A stretch of DNA of 64,000 nucleotides. It comes from Pelomonas caseinilytica. GTDB taxonomy: Bacteria > Pseudomonadota > Gammaproteobacteria > Burkholderiales > Burkholderiaceae_C. Shown here one piece after another: positions 42,601-50,477 of this stretch. The stretch spans positions 62,001-126,000 of the forward strand of contig NZ_JAJTWT010000003.1 of the NCBI RefSeq assembly GCF_021353235.1. The letters are read 5' to 3'. The first letter of the stretch is position 1. The number at the start of each line of letters is the position of its first letter. The notes beneath the pieces are model-generated. The model was not told the origin of the DNA, searched no databases, and worked only from the letters and a program-made list of their open reading frames with translations. A program made the translations under genes and the position numbers.

Positions 42601-43291
42601 GGCGCCGCGCCGCGCCGGCGCCCAGGGCTGCGATGGCGAGCAGGGCCAGCGTGGCCGGCTCGGGCAGGGTGCCGCCGTTGTTGCCGTTGTCGCGGGTGAT
42701 GAGGTCGATGCGGAAGTCCGCATGCGCATTGCTCGTGCCCGTGCCGCGGTCGGCGAAGAGGATGCTGTCCAGGTCCAGGCTGACCGTGTCGGCATCGATG
42801 AGGTGCACGAGGCTGGCCGCAGCCGGGCTCGCCAGGCCGCTGATGCCGCTGGTGAGGTAGCCGTCGAAGGCGTAGACGCTGAAGCCGACGATGGTCTGGC
42901 CGGCGATGCTCAGGCCGTCGAACTCGTAGCGGGCGTGGGCGCCGCCGCTGCCGAGGTAGCCGGTGTAGATGCCGGTGGCGTCGTCGTAGCCGGCATAGCT
43001 GCGCACGTGGATGGCGTTGCCGACGAAGGTGACTTCCTCGTTGGCCAGCATCCAGGTGTTGGTGATGGCGCCGCCGCTGGCGCCAGCCTGCAGGCCGGTG
43101 GCCAGGTCGGCGACGGCGACCACCTGCTGCTCGTTGACGGGCGTGGAATTGCCCTGGATGCCGCCCGGCGCGATCAATCGCACGGTGACGTCGCTCTGGA
43201 AGCCGGCCCGGGCCGATGGCGCGGACAGCAGGAGCAGCGTGCCCGCCATGGCGGCGAGCAGGCGGCGGACGGGGGAAGCAGCGAGTCGCAT
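42593..43291 (-). CDS. PEP-CTERM exported protein heading the tail-collar cluster
   Basis: 232 aa. It has an N-terminal signal peptide (residues 1-29, ending ARA) and a C-terminal sorting signal from residue 210 (PEPATLALLAIAALGAG, then RRRG): the PEP motif, a transmembrane helix and an Arg cluster. Such proteins are processed by an exosortase and kept at or released from the outer surface, usually with exopolysaccharide. The mature part is beta-rich with no recognised domain. A good AGGGAGGG ribosome site precedes the ATG. It is the first gene of the minus-strand unit ending at 39854. Confidence 0.85.
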   Translation of the reverse strand: MRLAASPVRRLLAAMAGTLLLLSAPSARAGFQSDVTVRLIAPGGIQGNSTPVNEQQVVAVADLATGLQAGASGGAITNTWMLANEEVTFVGNAIHVRSYAGYDDATGIYTGYLGSGGAHARYEFDGLSIAGQTIVGFSVYAFDGYLTSGISGLASPAAASLVHLIDADTVSLDLDSILFADRGTGTSNAHADFRIDLITRDNGNNGGTLPEPATLALLAIAALGAGAARRRG

Positions 43292-43380
43292 GAGACCCTC
43301 CCTGGCGTGAAGCTGCCCCGAGTTGACTCGCCGCCATCGGCCAGCGCCAGTGCCGCGCCCCGCGAATGAGGGGGGAAAAG

Positions 43381-44823
43381 CTAGGGAGTCGTCATCGGAC
43401 TGCGGATGTCGTCCACGCCTGCGCGCAAGGCGCGCCAGAAGGCCGGGTCCAGCGAGGTCGCCATGTTGATGCGCATCAAGGAACCGGGCCGGCGCGTGGC
43501 GCTGAAAAGGGCGCCGGGCGCGATCAGCCAGCCGGCATCGAGCAGGGGCTGGGCCAGGCGTTCGGTGTCCACGCCGACGTCGAGCCAGCCGAACAGGCCG
43601 TCCGGCGGCGAGGCCCAGGCAAAGCCCTGCCGGGCCGCGAGGGCCGAGATGCGCTGGCGGGCCGTGGCCAGCCGCTCGCGCAGGCGCTGGGCATGGCGAC
43701 GCAGCCGGCCCTGCTCCAGGCACAGGGCCACGGCGCGCTCCAGCACGGGCGAGCTGGTCAGGCCGTCGAGCAGCTTGGTGTCGGTCAACGCACGAAGGCG
43801 CTCGGGCGCGGCGGCGAGATAGCCCACCCGCCAGGCCGGCGTCAGCACCTTGGAAAAGCCCGAGACGTAGGTGACCCGGCGCAGCCCGTCCAGGGCCGCC
43901 AGGCGCGGCAGGTGCTCGGGGGCGAGGAAGCCGTAGCTGTCGTCCTCGACGATGAAGAAGTCGTGCTCGTCCGCCAGGCGCAACAGGCGGTGGGCGCCGG
44001 CAAGGTTGAGGCTGTGGCCCGTCGGGTTGTGCAGCACGGAGACGGTGAGATAGGCCCGCGGCGCATGCTGGGCGGCCAGGGCGGCGAGCACGTCCAGGTC
44101 CGGCCCCTGGGCGCCGCGCGGCACCGGCAGCAGCCGGATGCCGGCCTGGGTCAGGCGCGCGAACATGATGGCCCAGCCCGGGTCGTCCACGAGAACGGCG
44201 TCGCCGGCCTGCAGTTGGGTGCGGATGATGAGGTCGAGCGCATGCGTGGCGCCGTTGGTGGTGAGGATCTGCGCCGGGCCGGCGTGGATGCCCAGGTCGG
44301 CCAGGCGCTGCGACAGGGCGGCTCGCAGGCGGGTGTCGCCGCTCGGGTCGCCGTAGCTGACCTGCACGCCGGCCGCGTCGGAGTGGTGCAGGCGGCGCAG
44401 GGCGGACTGCAGCAACGTCGGGTCCAGCCAGTCGGCCGGCAGGGTGCCCAGGCCGGGCGAGCGGGCGGCGTCGGCCTCGAACATGCCGCGGATGAGGGCG
44501 GTCGCGTCCATCGGCGCCTGGCGCGGGGCCGCCGCGGCCGGTGCGCGGGCGGCCCGGGCCGCGCTGGCCGGGCCGGTATCGCGCACGAAGAAGCCCCGCT
44601 GGCGGCGCGCCTCCAGCAGGCCGGCCGCCTGCAACTGGTCGTAGGCGGCGACGACGGTGTGGGGACTGACGCCATGCTGGCGGGCGCAGTCGCGCACCGA
44701 GGGCAGCCGCGTGCCCGGCAGCAGCAGCCGCTCGCGGATGCGGTGGGCGTAGCGCTCGGCCAACTGGCCGGCCAGCGGCTGGCTGGCGCCGCGCAGCAGC
44801 GGCGGGTGTGTACCGGTGGGCAT
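43381..44823 (-). CDS. MocR-type GntR/aminotransferase fusion regulator
   Basis: 480 aa. The N-terminal GntR winged helix (residues about 12-80) has LLLPGTRLPSVRDCARQHGV and SPHTVVAAYDQLQAAGLL. The rest is a fold-type I PLP aminotransferase domain with the cofactor lysine in SGFSKVL. MocR regulators sense PLP or amino acids. It is divergent from an EamA transporter, with repeat half-sites between them, so that transporter is its likely target. Confidence 0.92.
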   Translation of the reverse strand: MPTGTHPPLLRGASQPLAGQLAERYAHRIRERLLLPGTRLPSVRDCARQHGVSPHTVVAAYDQLQAAGLLEARRQRGFFVRDTGPASAARAARAPAAAAPRQAPMDATALIRGMFEADAARSPGLGTLPADWLDPTLLQSALRRLHHSDAAGVQVSYGDPSGDTRLRAALSQRLADLGIHAGPAQILTTNGATHALDLIIRTQLQAGDAVLVDDPGWAIMFARLTQAGIRLLPVPRGAQGPDLDVLAALAAQHAPRAYLTVSVLHNPTGHSLNLAGAHRLLRLADEHDFFIVEDDSYGFLAPEHLPRLAALDGLRRVTYVSGFSKVLTPAWRVGYLAAAPERLRALTDTKLLDGLTSSPVLERAVALCLEQGRLRRHAQRLRERLATARQRISALAARQGFAWASPPDGLFGWLDVGVDTERLAQPLLDAGWLIAPGALFSATRRPGSLMRINMATSLDPAFWRALRAGVDDIRSPMTTP

Positions 44824-44827
44824 GGCA

Positions 44828-44876
44828 ATACAGATTCGTGGCGTGGTCTGCGAACTGTACTGGTTCTGTATCGGTC
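44828..44876. promoter_or_regulatory. Candidate MocR operator between the regulator and EamA genes
   Basis: ATACAG (44828-44833) is inverted relative to two tandem 11-bp units, CTGTACTGGTT (44855-44865) and CTGTATCGGTC (44866-44876), which match at 8 of 11 positions. Direct plus inverted half-sites one helical turn apart are typical of MocR binding regions. Confidence 0.55.
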
Positions 44877-44896
44877 ACTGTGCCTAGACTGATCCC

Positions 44897-45823
44897 ATGT
44901 CAGGGACTTCCTCTCGCTCCTCCACCGTCGCGCTGTCGACGACCTCGGCCTCCGACGCGACGCGCGGCCTGCTGCTGGGCGTGGCCGGCGTGGCGATGTT
45001 CGCCCTCAGCCTGCCGATGACGCGGCTGGCCGGCGGCAGCGTGGAGGCGCCACAGCTGCCGCCCGCCTTCGTCGCCTTCGGGCGCGCCGCCGTGGCGGGG
45101 CTGCTGTCGATGGCCTACCTCTGGGCGACCGGAGCGCGCCGCCCGCGCGGCCACGAGTGGGGGCTGCTGGCACTGACGGCCGGCGGCGTCGTCTTCGGCT
45201 GGCCGCTGCTGTCGGGGCTGGCGGTGCGGCGCGTGGACGCCGTGCATGCCGCCGTCGTCTCGGGCGTGCTGCCGCTGGCCACGGCCGTCATCGGCGCGCT
45301 GGCCCTGCGCCAGAGGCCCAGCCTGGGCTTCTGGGCCTGTGCGCTGGCCGGCCTGGGCCTGGTGGTGGGCTTTGCGGCCTGGCGCGGGGCCGGGGGCCTG
45401 GAGCTGGCGGACGGCCTGCTGCTGGGCGCCGTGGTCTGCGCTTCGGCCGGTTATGTGAGCGGGGCCCGGCTGTCCCGGGCGCTGACGGCGGAGCAGGTGA
45501 TCTGCTGGGTGCTGGTGCTGAGCCTGCCGGCGACGCTGCCGCTGGCGCTGTGGACGCGCCCGCCCGCGCCGGTGGCGGCGTCGGCCTGGGCGGGCTTCGC
45601 CTACGTCTCGCTGTTCTCGATGTGGATCGGCTTCTTCGCCTGGTATCGCGGCCTGGCCCTGGGCGGCACGCTGCGGGTGAGCCAGGTGCAGGTGCTGCAG
45701 CCCTTCCTGTCCATGCTGGCCGCCGTGCCGCTGCTGGGTGAGCGGCTGGACCTGACCACCGTCGCCTTCGCGGCCGCCGTCATCGCGGTGGTGTGGCTGG
45801 GCAAGCGGCAACCGGTGAATTGA
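44897..45823 (+). CDS. EamA/DMT-superfamily transporter
   Basis: 308 aa with ten hydrophobic helices in two EamA repeats after a hydrophilic, Ser/Thr-rich N-terminus of about 20 residues. FVAFGRAAVAGLL and the final FLSMLAAVPLLGERL are typical. It is probably an exporter of amino acids or related metabolites. Divergent from the MocR regulator, and followed after 11 bp by the DUF2917 gene, so it may head an operon running to the aminotransferase gene. Confidence 0.88.
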   Translation: MSGTSSRSSTVALSTTSASDATRGLLLGVAGVAMFALSLPMTRLAGGSVEAPQLPPAFVAFGRAAVAGLLSMAYLWATGARRPRGHEWGLLALTAGGVVFGWPLLSGLAVRRVDAVHAAVVSGVLPLATAVIGALALRQRPSLGFWACALAGLGLVVGFAAWRGAGGLELADGLLLGAVVCASAGYVSGARLSRALTAEQVICWVLVLSLPATLPLALWTRPPAPVAASAWAGFAYVSLFSMWIGFFAWYRGLALGGTLRVSQVQVLQPFLSMLAAVPLLGERLDLTTVAFAAAVIAVVWLGKRQPVN

Positions 45824-45834
45824 AAGGAGACGCC

Positions 45835-46140
45835 ATGAACGACCATTTCACGACCCGGCTGGCGCCGGGGCAGGTGCTGACGCTGGCCGCCGGCCGCGGC
45901 CCGCGCCGCCTCGTGGTGACCCGTGGCCGGCTGTGGCTGACGGTGTCGGGCCAGGTCGACGACCATTGGCTGCTCGCCGGCCAGGGCCTGACCCTCGCCG
46001 CCGGGCAGGAGGCCGTCGTCGAGGCCTGGCCGTGGGCCGAGTTCCAGCTGCTGCAGCCCCTGCCTGCGCGGCGCGTGGAGCCGCGGCCGGCGCGCGGCTG
46101 GCGGCTGGCGGCGACCTGGGCGCCGGTGGCCCAGGCATGA
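45835..46140 (+). CDS. DUF2917 family small protein
   Basis: 101 aa with an AAAGGAGA ribosome site before the ATG. The pattern LAPGQVLTLAAG, VTRGRLWLTVSG, DDHWLLAGQGLTLAAGQEAVVEA is that of DUF2917, a small cupin-like beta protein common in betaproteobacteria. Its role is unknown. The stop overlaps the racemase ATG (ATGA). Confidence 0.8.
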   Translation: MNDHFTTRLAPGQVLTLAAGRGPRRLVVTRGRLWLTVSGQVDDHWLLAGQGLTLAAGQEAVVEAWPWAEFQLLQPLPARRVEPRPARGWRLAATWAPVAQA

Positions 46141-46832
46141 AGACGCTGGGCGTCCTCGGCGGCATGAGCTGGGAGTCCACCCAGCATCTCTACGCCCTGC
46201 TCAACCGCGGCGTCGCGGCCCGGCTGGGCGGCCTGCACAGCGCCCGGCTGGTGCTGCACAGCGTCGACTTCGCGCCCGTCGCGGCGCTGCAGGCCGCGGG
46301 CGACTGGGTCGAGGCGGCGCGCCTGCTGGGCGAAGCCGCCGCGGGGCTGCGCCGGGCCGGCGCCGAGGCGCTGCTGATCGCGACCAACACCATGCACCGC
46401 GTCGCCGCGGAGGTCGAGCGCGCCGCCGGGCTGCCGGTGCTGCACATCGTCGACGCCACCGCCGAGGCCCTGCGCGCTGCGGGGGTGAGGCGGGCCGGCC
46501 TGCTGGCCACACGCTTCACGATGGAGCCCGGCTTCTACCGGGAACGGATGCGCGAGCGCTTCGGCATCGAGCTCATCGTGCCAGACGAGGCCGGCCGGGC
46601 CGAGGTGCACCGGCTGATCTACGAGGAGCTGTGCCGCGGGCGCTTCGAGCCGGCGTCGCGCGAACGGCTGCGCGGCCAGGTGGCGGCGCTGGCCGACCGG
46701 GGCGCCCAGGCCGTCGTGCTCGGCTGCACAGAGCTCGGGCTGCTGCTGCCGGCCGATTCCCCCGCGGCGCTGCCGCTTTTCGATTCCACGGAAATCCACG
46801 CCCGCGCCGCGGTCGACTGGATGCTAGGCTGA
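46137..46832 (+). CDS. Aspartate/glutamate racemase family protein, YgeA-like
   Basis: 231 aa. The two catalytic positions are Thr83 (ATNTMH) and Cys197 (VLGCTEL). This Thr/Cys pair, at the same numbering, is the one described for E. coli YgeA, a broad amino acid racemase, rather than the Cys/Cys pair of classic aspartate racemases. The N-terminus has VLGGMSWEST. A PLP-independent racemase acting on several amino acids is the best reading. It is followed after 28 bp by an aminotransferase. Confidence 0.9.
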   Translation: MKTLGVLGGMSWESTQHLYALLNRGVAARLGGLHSARLVLHSVDFAPVAALQAAGDWVEAARLLGEAAAGLRRAGAEALLIATNTMHRVAAEVERAAGLPVLHIVDATAEALRAAGVRRAGLLATRFTMEPGFYRERMRERFGIELIVPDEAGRAEVHRLIYEELCRGRFEPASRERLRGQVAALADRGAQAVVLGCTELGLLLPADSPAALPLFDSTEIHARAAVDWMLG

Positions 46833-46860
46833 CCCCTTTGAAATCGCACGTAACTCCATC

Positions 46861-48069
46861 ATGACCACTGTCTGGACCCAGGCCCGCCGCGCCGCGCGGA
46901 TGAATCCTTCCATCATTCGCGAGATCCTCAAGGTCACCGAGAAGCCAGGCATCCTGTCCATGGCCGGTGGCCTGCCGAGCGCCGACACCTTCCCCGTGGA
47001 GGCGCTGAAGGCGGCCTGCGACCGCGTGCTGACCCAAGCGCCGCGCGAGGCCCTGCAGTACGCCGCCAGCGAGGGCTTCGGCCCGCTGCGCGAGTGGGTG
47101 GCGGCGCGGGTGGCGACGCTGGGCATGGCGGTCAGGCCCGATCAGGTGCTGATCACCAGCGGCTCCCAGCAGGGGCTGGATCTCGTCGGCAAGGTGCTGT
47201 GCGATGCCGGCGCGCCGGTGGCCGTCGAGACGCCGACCTACCTCGGCGCCCTGCAGGCCTTCACACCCTACGAGCCCATCTTCGCCAGCCTGGCCAGCGA
47301 CGCCGAAGGGCCGCTGCCCGAGGCCATCGCAGCCCTGCCGCACGATGCGCCCGGCACGCGCTTCAGCTACCTGCTGCCCAACTACCAGAACCCCACCGGC
47401 CGGGTCATGGGCGCGGCCCGCCGCGCCGAAGTGGTGGAGGCCTCGCGCCGTGCGGGCGTGCCCATCGTCGAGGACAACCCCTACGGCGACCTCTGGTTCG
47501 ACGCGCCGCCGCCGGCCGCCCTGTCCAGCCTCTGGCCCGAGGGCTCGCTCTACCTCGGCTCCTTCTCCAAGGTGCTGACGCCGGGCTTTCGCCTGGGCTA
47601 CCTCATCGCGCCGCCCGAGCTCTTCCCCAAGCTGCTGCAGGCCAAGCAGGCGGCGGACCTGCACACGCCGGGCTTCAACCAGCGCGTCGTCCACGAGGTC
47701 ATCCGCGACGGCTTCCTGGACGGCCACATCCCCACCATCCGCCAGCGCTACAAGGCCAACCGCGACGCCATGGCGGCGGGGCTGCGCGACTTCCTGCCGC
47801 CGGGCTGCGAATGGCAGTCGCCCGAGGGCGGCATGTTCTTCTGGGTGCGCCTGCCCGAGGGGCTGGACGCCATGGCCCTGCTGCCCCAGGCGGTGGAAGC
47901 CGGCATCGCCTACGTGCCCGGCGCGGCCTTCTACGCGCACCAGGCCGATGCACGCACCCTGCGCCTGTCCTTCGTCACCCTGACGCCCGAACTGATCGGC
48001 GAGGGGGTGGAGAAGCTCGGCCGGCTGCTGCACGAGGCGCTGGAGGCGGCGGCCGAGCCGGCGCCCTAA
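46861..48069 (+). CDS. Class I PLP-dependent aminotransferase (2-aminoadipate/aromatic type)
   Basis: 402 aa, fold-type I. The PLP lysine is in SFSKVLTPGFRLGY; PNYQNPTGR and VEDNPYGDLWF are the usual cofactor-site blocks. It lacks a GntR domain, so it is an enzyme rather than a regulator. The closest types are LysN-like 2-aminoadipate aminotransferases and related branched-chain or aromatic enzymes. Its location between a racemase and a branched-chain amino acid ABC operon suggests amino acid catabolism. Confidence 0.88.
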   Translation: MTTVWTQARRAARMNPSIIREILKVTEKPGILSMAGGLPSADTFPVEALKAACDRVLTQAPREALQYAASEGFGPLREWVAARVATLGMAVRPDQVLITSGSQQGLDLVGKVLCDAGAPVAVETPTYLGALQAFTPYEPIFASLASDAEGPLPEAIAALPHDAPGTRFSYLLPNYQNPTGRVMGAARRAEVVEASRRAGVPIVEDNPYGDLWFDAPPPAALSSLWPEGSLYLGSFSKVLTPGFRLGYLIAPPELFPKLLQAKQAADLHTPGFNQRVVHEVIRDGFLDGHIPTIRQRYKANRDAMAAGLRDFLPPGCEWQSPEGGMFFWVRLPEGLDAMALLPQAVEAGIAYVPGAAFYAHQADARTLRLSFVTLTPELIGEGVEKLGRLLHEALEAAAEPAP

Positions 48070-48092
48070 TCGCAAAGCCTGACAGTTAGCTG

Positions 48093-48122
48093 AAGCCCGG
48101 GAGCCTGCGGGGCCCCGGGTTT
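48093..48122 (+). terminator. Putative terminator after the aminotransferase gene
   Basis: AAGCCCGGG and CCCGGGTTT pair over 9 bp (one G-U) around a 12-nt loop, with the T run forming part of the stem. It lies 24 bp after the stop. A second hairpin, CCCCGGC (48167-48173) with GCCGGGG (48180-48186), is in the leader of the binding-protein gene. Confidence 0.5.
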
Positions 48123-48213
48123 CCACATCCCCAATTCGTCGCTGCTCTGGCATCGTATGCGCCGGCCCCCGGCAAAGCCGCCGGGGTGGACGCATAACGG
48201 AGACGAGGCAACG

Positions 48214-49443
48214 ATGAAGCAAATCTGGACGGCCGTGGCACTGGCGGCGATGGCATGGGGTGCACAGGCAGCAGAGCCGATCAAGATCGGCGTATCCGGG
48301 CCGTTCACCGGCGGCTCTTCGTCCATGGGCGTGAGCATGCGCGACGGCGTCAGGCTGGCGGCCGACGAGATCAACAAGGCCGGCGGCGTGCTGGGCCGGC
48401 AGATCCAGCTGGTCGAGCGCGACGACGAGGCCAAGAACGAACGCGGCGTGCAGATCGCCCAGGAGCTGATCAACAAGGAGAAGGTGGCCGCCACCGTCGG
48501 CTACATCAACACCGGCGTGGCCCTGGCCTCCCAGCGCTTCTACCAGGAGGCCAAGATCCCGGTCATGAACAACGTGGCGACGGGCTCGGCCGTGACGCTG
48601 CAGTTCAAGGACGCGCCGGAGAACTACATCTTCCGCAACGCCGCCCACGATTCCATCCAGGCGCCGATGATCGTCGAGGAGGCCATCACCAAGCGCGGCT
48701 TCAAGAAGGTCGCCATCCTGGCCGACAGCACCAACTACGGCCAGCTCGGCCGCGCCGACCTGGAGGCGGCCCTCAAGCTCAAGGGCATCACCCCGGTCGC
48801 CGTCGAGAAGTTCAACATCAAGGACGTCGACATGACGGCCCAGCTGCTCAAGGCCAAGGAGGCCGGCGCCGAGGCCGTGCTGACCTACGGCATCGGCCCG
48901 GAGCTGGCCCAGATCGCCAACGGCATGACCAAGCTGGGCTGGAAGGTGCCGATGATCGGCTCCTGGACCCTGTCCATGGCCAACTACATCGACAACGCCG
49001 GCCCGGGCGGCGAGGGCGCGCGCATGCCCCAGACCTTCATCCAGGAGCCGACGACGCCCAAGCGCCAGGCCTTCATCATCAACTACCTCAAGACCTTCAA
49101 CCCGAAGAACTCGCGCATCGACTCGCCGGTATCGGCCGCGCAGGGCTACGACTCGGTCTACCTGCTGGCCGCCGCCATCAAGCAGGCCGGCACGACGGAA
49201 GGCCCCAAGGTCAAGGCCGCGCTCGAAGACCTCAAGACGCCGGTGGAAGGCGTCGTCACGACCTACAACAAGCCCTTCTCCAAGACCGACCACGAAGCCA
49301 TCACGGCCAACATCCCGGTGATGGGCGAGGTCAAGGGCCAGCGCGTCGTCTACGCCTACCCCGAGGACTTCAAGAAGGCCTCCGAAGTGCGCGTCAAGGA
49401 CGTCAACGCCAAGGGCGCGATCGAGCAGAAAAAGCGGCAATAA
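48214..49443 (+). CDS. Branched-chain amino acid ABC transporter substrate-binding protein
   Basis: 409 aa. ATG 48214 is preferred because it starts the signal peptide (MKQIWTAVALAAMAWGAQAA), with GGAGACGAGG upstream; the frame is open further 5'. The Leu/Ile/Val-binding fold is shown by IKIGVSGPFTGG and VRLAADEINKAGGVLGRQI. It is periplasmic and delivers substrate to the LivH and LivM-LivG complex encoded next. True ligand could be an amino acid, amide or aromatic acid. Confidence 0.92.
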   Translation: MKQIWTAVALAAMAWGAQAAEPIKIGVSGPFTGGSSSMGVSMRDGVRLAADEINKAGGVLGRQIQLVERDDEAKNERGVQIAQELINKEKVAATVGYINTGVALASQRFYQEAKIPVMNNVATGSAVTLQFKDAPENYIFRNAAHDSIQAPMIVEEAITKRGFKKVAILADSTNYGQLGRADLEAALKLKGITPVAVEKFNIKDVDMTAQLLKAKEAGAEAVLTYGIGPELAQIANGMTKLGWKVPMIGSWTLSMANYIDNAGPGGEGARMPQTFIQEPTTPKRQAFIINYLKTFNPKNSRIDSPVSAAQGYDSVYLLAAAIKQAGTTEGPKVKAALEDLKTPVEGVVTTYNKPFSKTDHEAITANIPVMGEVKGQRVVYAYPEDFKKASEVRVKDVNAKGAIEQKKRQ

Positions 49444-49454
49444 AAAGGGCCCAC

Positions 49455-49545
49455 CCCCTACCGGCTGCGCCGGCCCCCTCAAGGGGGCGCCGCTGGCGGA
49501 CCGGCAGAGCCGGATCCGCGGCGGCCGCTGGAGGGGTCGGGCGGG
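49455..49545 (+). repeat. Palindromic intercistronic module between the binding protein and livH
   Basis: Three hairpins in a row: CCGGC-TGC-GCCGG (49461-49473), CCCCC-TCAA-GGGGG (49474-49487) and CCGGC-AGA-GCCGG (49501-49513), then a GCGGC-rich palindrome. There is no U tract. Such modules in Burkholderiales often sit after binding-protein genes and may stabilise the upstream mRNA, giving more binding protein than membrane subunits. Confidence 0.6.
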
Positions 49546-49588
49546 CCGCGATGCGGCCTCGCCCTCTTTCATCCAACACGAAATCCAG

Positions 49589-50464
49589 ATGCAAATCCTG
49601 ACCCAGCTCGTGTTCAGCGGCATCGCGCTGGGCATGATCTACGCCGTCATCGCCTTCGGCTACCAGCTGACCTTCGCGACCAGCGACACCCTCAACTTCG
49701 GCCAGGGCGAGGCGCTGATGCTCGGCGCGCTGGTGGGGCTGAGCCTCGTCGGCTGGGGCGTCAACTACTGGTTGATGATCCCGCTGGTCTGCCTCTTCGG
49801 GGCCTTCCAGGGCGCCGTCGTCGAGCGCATTGGCGTGCGGCCGGCCATCAAGATGAAGAGCGAGTTCGGCTGGATCATGTCCACCATCGCGCTGGGCATC
49901 ATCTTCAAGAACGTGGCCGAGAACGTCTGGGGCCGCGACGACCTGAGGTTCCCCTCGCCCCTGCCCGAGGCGCCGATGAAGTTCCTCGGCGCCAACGTGC
50001 TGCCGATGGAGCTCCTGGTCATCGTCGGTGCCGTCGGCATGATGCTGGCGGTCGAGCTCTTCAACCGCAAGAGCATCTATGGCAAGGCGGTGGTGGCCAC
50101 CTTCAACGACCGCGACGCGGCCAAGCTGATGGGCATCAACACCGGCCTGGTCATCACCTTCTCCTATGCGCTGTCGTCGCTGACGGCTTCGTTCGCCGGC
50201 GTGCTCATCGCGCCGCTGACGCTGACCGGCGCCACCATGGGCGCGGTGCTCGGCCTCAAGGCCTTCGCCGTCGCCATCATCGGCGGCCTGACCAGCGGCA
50301 TGGGCATCATCGTGGGCGGCATCATCCTCGGCGTGGCCGAGACGACGACGGGTTTCTACATCTCCACCGGCTACAAGGACGTGCCGGGCCTCGTGCTGCT
50401 GCTCATCGTGCTCGCCGTGAAGCCGGCCGGCCTGTTCGGCAAGACCGCCATCAAGAAGGTCTGA
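49589..50464 (+). CDS. livH: Branched-chain amino acid ABC transporter permease LivH
   Basis: 291 aa with about eight membrane helices. The start MQILTQLVFSGIALGMIYAV and the conserved DTLNFGQGEALMLGA are typical of LivH. GLKAFAVAIIGGLTSGMGII holds the loop contacting the ATPases. It pairs with the LivM half of the downstream fusion. The start codon lies 145 bp after the binding-protein stop. Confidence 0.94.
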   Translation: MQILTQLVFSGIALGMIYAVIAFGYQLTFATSDTLNFGQGEALMLGALVGLSLVGWGVNYWLMIPLVCLFGAFQGAVVERIGVRPAIKMKSEFGWIMSTIALGIIFKNVAENVWGRDDLRFPSPLPEAPMKFLGANVLPMELLVIVGAVGMMLAVELFNRKSIYGKAVVATFNDRDAAKLMGINTGLVITFSYALSSLTASFAGVLIAPLTLTGATMGAVLGLKAFAVAIIGGLTSGMGIIVGGIILGVAETTTGFYISTGYKDVPGLVLLLIVLAVKPAGLFGKTAIKKV

Positions 50465-50477
50465 GGGAAGGCCACAC

